DNA of 18,427 nt, taken from positions 1-18,427 of the forward strand of contig CAZPMK010000035.1 of the NCBI GenBank assembly GCA_964587915.1, written 5' to 3'. The notes under the pieces are model-generated. The model had not been told where the DNA came from. It did not search any database and was given only the letters and a program-made list of their open reading frames with translations. Both the position numbers and the translations under genes were made by a program. Below are positions 13,911 through 18,427 of this stretch, in pieces. Positions within the stretch are counted from its first letter, which is position 1, and each line of letters begins with the position of its first letter. Origin of the DNA: CAG-177 sp964587915. GTDB lineage: Bacteria; Bacillota; Clostridia; Oscillospirales; Acutalibacteraceae.

Positions 13911-14724
13911 TTTTATCTTCCTTTCGGTAAACCCGTATGCAAAAATCCGCTTGCGTTGTTAAGCTGTCAACACCTTCGAGCTTTTCTTGATCGGCTCTTC
14001 CCGTTTTATAGTAATACGGAGTCATTTTGAAAAGAGCCTGCACCGAGGCGTTGTCCTTCATAAAAATCTTTTCGGAAAGTCTGCATTCCTCAACAAGCTC
14101 AAAGCCCGCAACTTCCGCACTCGGGACTTCGTTTTTATACGGCTTGTCGTAAACGCATTCTTTCAGAGAAAAAAGGTGCATTTCATCGGGAATTATTCTC
14201 AACATCACGCCGCCTGTTTTCAGTACGCGATAAAATTCATCGTCCGCTTCGGGTGAAAAAATATTCAGCAAGCCGTCACAGCTTTCATCGGCAACGGGAA
14301 GCGAGAACACTCCCGCAACCGCCGTTTTTGCCTCAAATTTCCTTTTGGATAGATATTCAAGTGCATCCTTTGATATATCGACACCCAGCATTTCTGCACG
14401 GGGCATTGCCGCCTTAACGCCGGCTGTATAATATCCCTCACCGCAGCCTGCATCAAGTATCACCGCATCCTCGGGCAAATACTTTTTGCACAGCGAACAC
14501 AGCCCGTCAAGCAAAAAGGAATAATATCCCGCATTGAGGAAATCCCGTCTTGCTCTGACCATTATGCGGTCATCACCGTGGCGTTTTGCACCGGAGCTTT
14601 GCGACATGAGCAGATTTACATATCCGAATTTTGATTTATCAAAGCAATGATTTTTGCCGCAACGAAAAACCGTTCCTTCATCGACTAAAGCATTCGCACA
14701 AACGGGGCAGATGAAATCCGACAT
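13903..14724 (-). CDS. rlmA: RlmA-type 23S rRNA (guanine-N1) methyltransferase
   Basis: 273 aa. The N-terminal zinc finger has C6, C9, C22 and H26 (CPVC...CGKNH). The RlmA linker follows (GYVNLLMSQSSGAKRHGDDRIMVRARRDFLNAGYY), and the SAM-binding motif I is DAGCGEGYY (91-99). RlmA enzymes methylate G745 or G748 in 23S rRNA helix 35; Gram-positive members usually target G748 and can affect tylosin/mycinamicin or telithromycin response (family knowledge), but the exact base is not visible. The ribosome site AAAGGAGG, 6 nt before the ATG, is excellent. Upstream, between prs and this gene, lies a 12-bp hairpin with only a weak T tail. The stop overlaps the GH27 start by 8 nt. Confidence 0.88.
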   Translation of the reverse strand: MSDFICPVCANALVDEGTVFRCGKNHCFDKSKFGYVNLLMSQSSGAKRHGDDRIMVRARRDFLNAGYYSFLLDGLCSLCKKYLPEDAVILDAGCGEGYYTAGVKAAMPRAEMLGVDISKDALEYLSKRKFEAKTAVAGVFSLPVADESCDGLLNIFSPEADDEFYRVLKTGGVMLRIIPDEMHLFSLKECVYDKPYKNEVPSAEVAGFELVEECRLSEKIFMKDNASVQALFKMTPYYYKTGRADQEKLEGVDSLTTQADFCIRVYRKEDKNA

Positions 14725-14745
14725 GACGCACCTCCTTTAACCCGA

Positions 14746-14794
14746 AAGGCTGCATCATTCGATACTCCGCCGTCGGAGACCCTGATGCAGCCTT
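14746..14794 (-). terminator. Two-tier hairpin between prs and rlmA, weak terminator
   Basis: The outer stem has 12 perfect pairs (14746-14757 with 14783-14794, AAGGCTGCATCA arms). The inner stem CTCCG/CGGAG (14765-14769 with 14774-14778) closes on a 4-base loop. On the minus strand only TTTCGGG follows, so the T run is poor. It could be a leaky terminator; the rlmA ribosome site begins about 10 nt beyond it. Confidence 0.5.
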
Positions 14795-14800
14795 GATTTA

Positions 14801-15985
14801 TTATTCTTCGGCCTTTTTGAAGCCGTATTTGACAAGTATATTATTGATTCTGTCCTTGGGGTCGAGAAGTCCGCTGACGGATTCATCATGATTGAGCGTA
14901 TCAATAATATAAGCACAATACTTGGACATATCAACACTGACATACCACTCTCTCGCAAGCAGCTCGGGGGTGGAATAAATAAGGTTGGTTGTAAAAACTT
15001 TGCTGATGAGCCCGTTGGCATATGCTTTATCGAAATTTTCAAGTCCGTTGCAGAAAAGTCCGAATGAAGCACAGATGAAAATTCTGTTTGCTTTAAGCTC
15101 TTTAAGTCGAGTTGCAACCTCAATCATCGAGTCACCCGAGGAAATCATATCATCAATGATGATAACATCCTTGCCCTCAACGTTGTCACCGAGGAATTCA
15201 TGTGCAACAATGGGGTTTCTGCCGTCGATGATAACGGAATAATCACGGCGTTTGTAGAACATACCGAGATCAAGTCCGAGAACAGATGAGAAATAGATGC
15301 ATCTGCCCATACCGCCCTCATCGGGAGATATGACCATCATGTGGTTGCTGTCAATATTAAGGTCGGGGATATTCTTGCACATCGCCTTTATCATCTGGTA
15401 TACCGGCTGTACATTTTCAAAGCCGCTTTGAGGAACCGCATTCTGCACTCTGGGATCGTGTGCATCAAAGGTGATGAAATTATCCGCACCGTAACTCAGG
15501 CAAAGCTCACGCAGCATATCCGCACAGTCAAGTGATTCTCTGCTCATGCGGCGGTGCTGTCTGCCTTCATAGAGCATGGGCATGATTATTGTAATCTTTC
15601 TTGCCTTGCCCGCAACCGCACTTATTGCTCTTTTGAGGTTTGCATAGTGGTCATCGGGGCTCATTGCGTGATTTTTGCCGTACATTTTATATTCAACGCC
15701 GTAGTTAAACGGGTCGCAGAGAACGAAAAGGTCGAAGCCTCTTACGGTCTCTTTGATAACACATTTTCCCTCGCCCGTTCCGAATCTCGGAAAAGAAGCG
15801 TTGATGATATAGGAATCTCTCTGGTAGCCGTCAAAATGAATGGAATCCTTGTGCTCGTTTTTCCATTCTCTTCTCCACTTAACAAGATAGTAATCTATCT
15901 TGCTCGCAAGCATTTCACATCCGGGCAGAGGAATTATGCCGAGCTTCCCTACGGGGATGGATTTAAAATCTTCGTATTCAGCCAT
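14801..15985 (-). CDS. prs: Ribose-phosphate pyrophosphokinase (PRPP synthetase), long form
   Basis: 394 aa from ATG 15985. This start is set by GGAGGG (15993-15998), 7 nt away; a TTG at 16000 would sit on the ribosome site itself. It converts ribose 5-phosphate and ATP to PRPP for purine, pyrimidine, His, Trp and NAD synthesis. Motifs: MPMLYEGRQHRR (135-146, ATP-binding region), FDAHDPRVQNAVP (173-185), ISPDEGGMGRC (219-229) and the PRPP loop IDDMISSGDSM (277-287). The standard enzyme is about 315 aa; this longer variant with an N-terminal extension and internal insertions occurs in clostridia. The usual loop D-T-G-G-T is replaced by S-S-G-D-S, so kinetics or regulation may differ. It has its own promoter and is first in the prs-rlmA-GH27-phosphatase-nadE run. 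Confidence 0.93.
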   Translation of the reverse strand: MAEYEDFKSIPVGKLGIIPLPGCEMLASKIDYYLVKWRREWKNEHKDSIHFDGYQRDSYIINASFPRFGTGEGKCVIKETVRGFDLFVLCDPFNYGVEYKMYGKNHAMSPDDHYANLKRAISAVAGKARKITIIMPMLYEGRQHRRMSRESLDCADMLRELCLSYGADNFITFDAHDPRVQNAVPQSGFENVQPVYQMIKAMCKNIPDLNIDSNHMMVISPDEGGMGRCIYFSSVLGLDLGMFYKRRDYSVIIDGRNPIVAHEFLGDNVEGKDVIIIDDMISSGDSMIEVATRLKELKANRIFICASFGLFCNGLENFDKAYANGLISKVFTTNLIYSTPELLAREWYVSVDMSKYCAYIIDTLNHDESVSGLLDPKDRINNILVKYGFKKAEE

Positions 15986-15992
15986 TGCGGTT

Positions 15993-15998
15993 CCCTCC
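15993..15998 (-). promoter_or_regulatory. Ribosome binding site deciding the prs start
   Basis: GGAGGG on the minus strand, 7 nt upstream of ATG 15985. It rules out the in-frame TTG at 15998-16000. Confidence 0.75.
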
Positions 15999-16016
15999 AA
16001 AACATATTATAAATAT

Positions 16017-16045
16017 ATAATACAATATTTTGCCGAATTTGAAAA
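16017..16045 (-). promoter_or_regulatory. Candidate prs promoter
   Basis: On the minus strand TTTTCA (16045-16040), 17-bp spacer, TATTAT (16022-16017). Transcription would start near 16010, about 25 nt before the ATG. The region is very AT-rich, and a second TATAAT lies just downstream without a matching -35. Confidence 0.4.
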
Positions 16046-16068
16046 GGGAATATAGAAAAAAGATAATT

Positions 16069-16108
16069 AAAAAATAACAAGAATATGCTCGGATATTTTG
16101 GTTATTTT
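16069..16108 (-). terminator. AT-rich terminator after the CDF gene
   Basis: AAAATAAC (16108-16101) pairs with GTTATTTT (16078-16071) on the minus strand, with a further AATAT/ATATT pairing inside, followed by TTTTTTAATT. It starts 1 base after the stop codon. The stem is AT-rich, so strength is uncertain. Confidence 0.5.
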
Positions 16109-16109
16109 G

Positions 16110-17279
16110 CTAAAGTATATAACTTCGGTCAATATTTATGACGGCAAAATAGTCGGATCTTTCCGCCTTGATGCGTTTTGTAATCTCTTCTCTCAGCTCA
16201 TTTTCGCCGAGCTTGAATTTATAAGGCAACACAACATCGAATATCAGGTTGGTGTGTGTCGGTCCGTGAACCGCTCTGAAATCGTGGACGGTAAGAGTTT
16301 CATCTATATCCGCAACGGCGGAAACAACAAGGGCACGCAGTCTGTCTGTCTCCTCGTCATTGACAAGAATGGGGTCCATATGAATGGAAAGCTCTATTCC
16401 GAGCTTCTCCTTTGCCTCTCGCTCGATAAGGTCGATGGTATCGTGTGCTGTCATCATGTCGGCATCGGCGGGAACCTCGGCATGAAGCGAACCCATGACA
16501 CGGGCATGACCGTAGCTGTGAAGAACGATATCGTGTATGCCGATTATTCCGTCGTGCGACAATACGAGCTTTTGCAGCTTTTCAACGATTTCATCCCCCG
16601 GAGGCTCGCCGAGAAGCGGTCCCATGATGTCGCGGATGATTCCGAGACCCGCAAAAATAACGAAGCAGGCAACGACAATACCCATTATCGCATCAATCGG
16701 GAAATCCGTAAAGCAGGAAGCAACAAGAGCAATGAGAGAGCAGGTTGTTGCCGCTATGTCGCCGATGCTGTCGGTAAACACGGCATTCACCGCAACGGAA
16801 TCTATCCTTTTTCCGACGGAGCGGTTAAACAGTGCAAGCCAGAGCTTTGCAAAAATCGAAACGGCAAGGACAATCGCCGCGGGTATGCTGAATACCGTCT
16901 GTTCGGGATTTGTAAACTTACCTACAGAGGTTTTGATAAGCTCCTCTCCCGTGATGAATATCAGAAAAGCAAGTATCAACGCCGATATGTATTCCACTCT
17001 GCCGTGACCGAAGGGATGCTCTTTATCCGCAGGCTTGCCGGAAATCTTAAATCCGACAAGGCTTATTATTGACGAAAGGGCATCAAACAGATTGTTAACG
17101 CCGTCCGCAACAACGGAGACGCTGTGTGCCGCAGAGCCGAAAATCATCTTAAACACCGAAAGCAGGGCATTGAGCACTATGCCGACACCGCCGCTGAGCA
17201 TACCGTAGCTCATTCTGACACGCTCGCTGTCGGTATTTTCGTAATCCTTGACAAAAAGTTTTATAAGCAGTTCGGTCAT
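16110..17279 (-). CDS. Cation diffusion facilitator transporter, Mn-exporter-like
   Basis: 389 aa, six membrane helices between about residues 25 and 220, then cytoplasmic domains. CDF landmarks are VVADGVNNLFDALSS in helix 2, HPFGHGRVEYISAL after it, and NAVFTDSIGDIAATT in helix 5. Aligning helix 2 by the conserved spacing to the K-P-A-D end puts N62 and D66 at the metal-site positions held by D45 and D49 in E. coli YiiP; helix 5 gives D170 and D174 instead of H153 and D157. This N,D / D,D set is the one described for the pneumococcal manganese exporter MntE, unlike the His-containing zinc type. After the first CDF tail (about 225-300, SLHAEVPADADMMTAHD) there is a second ferredoxin-like segment (about 305-389, HGPTHTNLIFDVVLPYKF). 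AAGGAG is 7 nt upstream, inside the end of the MscS gene, 4 nt away. Confidence 0.88.
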   Translation of the reverse strand: MTELLIKLFVKDYENTDSERVRMSYGMLSGGVGIVLNALLSVFKMIFGSAAHSVSVVADGVNNLFDALSSIISLVGFKISGKPADKEHPFGHGRVEYISALILAFLIFITGEELIKTSVGKFTNPEQTVFSIPAAIVLAVSIFAKLWLALFNRSVGKRIDSVAVNAVFTDSIGDIAATTCSLIALVASCFTDFPIDAIMGIVVACFVIFAGLGIIRDIMGPLLGEPPGDEIVEKLQKLVLSHDGIIGIHDIVLHSYGHARVMGSLHAEVPADADMMTAHDTIDLIEREAKEKLGIELSIHMDPILVNDEETDRLRALVVSAVADIDETLTVHDFRAVHGPTHTNLIFDVVLPYKFKLGENELREEITKRIKAERSDYFAVINIDRSYIL

Positions 17280-17283
17280 GAAA

Positions 17284-18126
17284 TCACTCCTTGGTTAAAT
17301 GTACGTCAAGCTGATCATACGGGATACTTATGTTGTTTTCATCGAACGCCAGCTTTACGGCCTCCTGCATATAATAGAATACGTCCCAATAATCATCCGT
17401 ATGACACCATATGAGGCAGGAAATATTGACCGCACTTGAGGCGTGTCCGCTCACCGCAATGACAGGCTCCGGATTTGTCAATACAAGCTCGTTCTTTCTT
17501 GCCGTTTCCTCGATAACCGCCTTTGCCTTTGCGATATCCGCATCGTAGGATATGCCGAAAACAAGGTCAATTCTTCTCTTGCTCTCGGAATTGTAATTTA
17601 TGATGTTACCGCTTGTAATGTGCGAATTGGGAACTATAACTCTTTTGTTATCAACGGTTATAAGCTCCGTATACATTATTTTTATTTCATGTACCTTGCC
17701 GCTCACCGTGCCGAGGTCAACATAATCGCCGCTCTTGAACGGATGATTTATGAGAATCTGTATACCGCTTGCGAACTGGCTGACACTTGACTGCAAGCCG
17801 AGTCCTGCGGTAATTCCCGCCGCCCCGAGAGCCGCAATAAAGGAATTGACATCGACATTCAGAGTTGACAGTGCCGAAAGAATAACGGCAGCTTTAAGTA
17901 CAAACACAACCATAGTTTTGATAAAAGAATGTATGGAGGGGTCAATCCCCTTTGCACGCATTCCCTTTACCACCAGCTTGCCGACAAGATTTGACACTAC
18001 AAAGCCGACAACCACGATTATTGCCGCTCCTATGAGTGACGGGGCTTTTGAAACAACAAATTTTACTATATCCTCCCATTCGGGGAAAATATTCGTTTCC
18101 GGTAATTCAACCGTTCCTATGTCCAT
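17284..18126 (-). CDS. mscS: MscS-family mechanosensitive ion channel
   Basis: 280 aa, the size of E. coli MscS. Helix 1 is at about 29-52, helix 2 at 69-89 and the pore helix 3 at about 95-127, with the Gly/Ala-rich face AALGAAGITAGLGLQ and the kink region SVSQFASGIQILINHPF. The beta domain signature is GDYVDLG.VSGKV.EI, PNSHITSGNIINYN, and the C-terminal alpha/beta cage region follows. The channel opens under membrane tension and releases solutes on osmotic downshock. The ribosome site is weak (GAGAG 6 nt upstream). It is first in a two-gene transcript; the metal exporter gene starts 4 nt after its stop. Confidence 0.94.
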   Translation of the reverse strand: MDIGTVELPETNIFPEWEDIVKFVVSKAPSLIGAAIIVVVGFVVSNLVGKLVVKGMRAKGIDPSIHSFIKTMVVFVLKAAVILSALSTLNVDVNSFIAALGAAGITAGLGLQSSVSQFASGIQILINHPFKSGDYVDLGTVSGKVHEIKIMYTELITVDNKRVIVPNSHITSGNIINYNSESKRRIDLVFGISYDADIAKAKAVIEETARKNELVLTNPEPVIAVSGHASSAVNISCLIWCHTDDYWDVFYYMQEAVKLAFDENNISIPYDQLDVHLTKE

Positions 18127-18160
18127 GCTTTTCTCTCTTTTCTATGTATAATGCAAGATT

Positions 18161-18189
18161 ATTTTACTCTTTTTAAGGGTAATTGGCAA
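18161..18189 (-). promoter_or_regulatory. Promoter of the mscS-CDF operon
   Basis: On the minus strand TTGCCA (18189-18184), 17-bp spacer, TAAAAT (18166-18161); each box is 5 of 6 to consensus. It gives a leader of about 28 nt. It is divergent from the tRNA-Leu promoter about 75 bp away. Confidence 0.6.
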
Positions 18190-18262
18190 TAGCACCGAGG
18201 ATAAAATTTTAATGCTTGCAACCTTTTTTCTAATTTAATATATTAAAATATCGCATTTTCTG

Positions 18263-18291
18263 TTGACAAAATCCGCTCAATAAATTATAAT
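18263..18291 (+). promoter_or_regulatory. Perfect promoter of tRNA-Leu
   Basis: TTGACA (18263-18268), 17-bp spacer, TATAAT (18286-18291). Transcription should start near 18298, giving a leader of about 50 nt that contains a small hairpin (GGGCGT / ATGCCC, 18313-18327). Confidence 0.88.
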
Positions 18292-18347
18292 TGTATCGCC
18301 GGATGGTTCATAGGGCGTATTATGCCCTCGAATTAACCGCTGCCAAC

Positions 18348-18427
18348 GCCGGTGTGGCGAAATCGGCAGACGCAAGGGACTTAAAATCCCTCGGTGGCAA
18401 CACCGTACCGGTTCAAGTCCGGTCACC
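18348..18427 (+). tRNA. tRNA-Leu (anticodon UAA), 3' end cut by window
   Basis: Acceptor GCCGGTG starts at 18348. The D stem is GCG/CGC, the anticodon stem AGGGA/TCCCT with loop CTTAAAA, anticodon TAA, reading UUA. A long class II variable arm (CGGTG-GCAA-CACCG) is typical of Leu. The T arm ACCGG-TTCAAGT-CCGGT is perfect. The window ends in the 3' acceptor strand (CACC), with about 7 bases including CCA missing. Confidence 0.95.

Noticed and set aside
16098..17072. Long plus-strand open frame (324 codons) opposite the CDF gene
   Set aside because: The minus-strand frame shows a full CDF transporter with conserved motifs; the plus frame has no recognisable domain and is a shadow.
18292..18347. 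Leader before tRNA-Leu considered as a T-box or small RNA
   Set aside because: Only a 6-bp hairpin is seen, no T-box sequence and no independent terminator; it is best taken as a 5' precursor of the tRNA.

Overview
The window looks like chromosomal DNA of a gut-type clostridium, most likely Ruminococcaceae/Oscillospiraceae. Pointers are the moderate GC, strong AGGAGG-type ribosome binding sites, TTGACA/TATAAT promoters, a dgt-dnaG-rpoD (sigA) cluster, a long clostridial-type PRPP synthetase and secreted proteins with Thr-rich linkers. This is inferred from gene content; no 16S gene is present. Apart from the beta-helix gene and the tRNA-Leu, every gene is on the minus strand.

Layout. (1) 1-348: no intact gene; terminator-like hairpins and possibly the end or decayed remnant of something to the left. 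(2) 349-2041 (minus): a small accessory operon, PNPOx-like flavoprotein, MarR regulator, DUF5131 (phage Gp37/Gp68-like) protein. Its promoter is a perfect TTGACA-N17-TATAAT, with two 18-bp dyads placed on either side of the -10 box, a textbook layout for MarR autorepression. (3) 2169-2245 (minus): tRNA-Val(CAC) with its own terminator. (4) 2325-4050 (plus): a monocistronic secreted right-handed beta-helix protein with promoter and a shared convergent terminator. (5) 4053-8913 (minus): dgt-like dGTPase, a CHAP-domain surface protein, dnaG and rpoD, tightly packed. A cell-envelope protein thus sits inside the DNA-replication/sigma-factor operon. (6) 9026-15985 (minus): prs, rlmA-like rRNA methyltransferase, GH27 alpha-galactosidase, a leaderless purple-acid-phosphatase-like protein, and glutamine-dependent NAD synthetase. 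Most spacings are -8 to +17 nt. (7) 16110-18126 (minus): MscS channel and a CDF metal transporter whose metal-site residues (N,D / D,D) match the manganese-exporter signature. (8) 18263-18427 (plus): a perfect promoter and a tRNA-Leu(UAA) cut by the window end.

How the parts may work together. Prs makes PRPP, which NAD and nucleotide synthesis need, and NadE completes NAD; between them the operon carries a sugar hydrolase and a phosphatase that both lack signal peptides, suggesting intracellular processing of a (phospho)galactoside. The dGTPase, primase and sigma factor link dNTP pools, replication and transcription. The MarR operon is the clearest regulated accessory unit. I did not find CRISPR arrays, IS elements, riboswitches or an obviously new defence system; the unusual points are gene partnerships and regulatory architecture.
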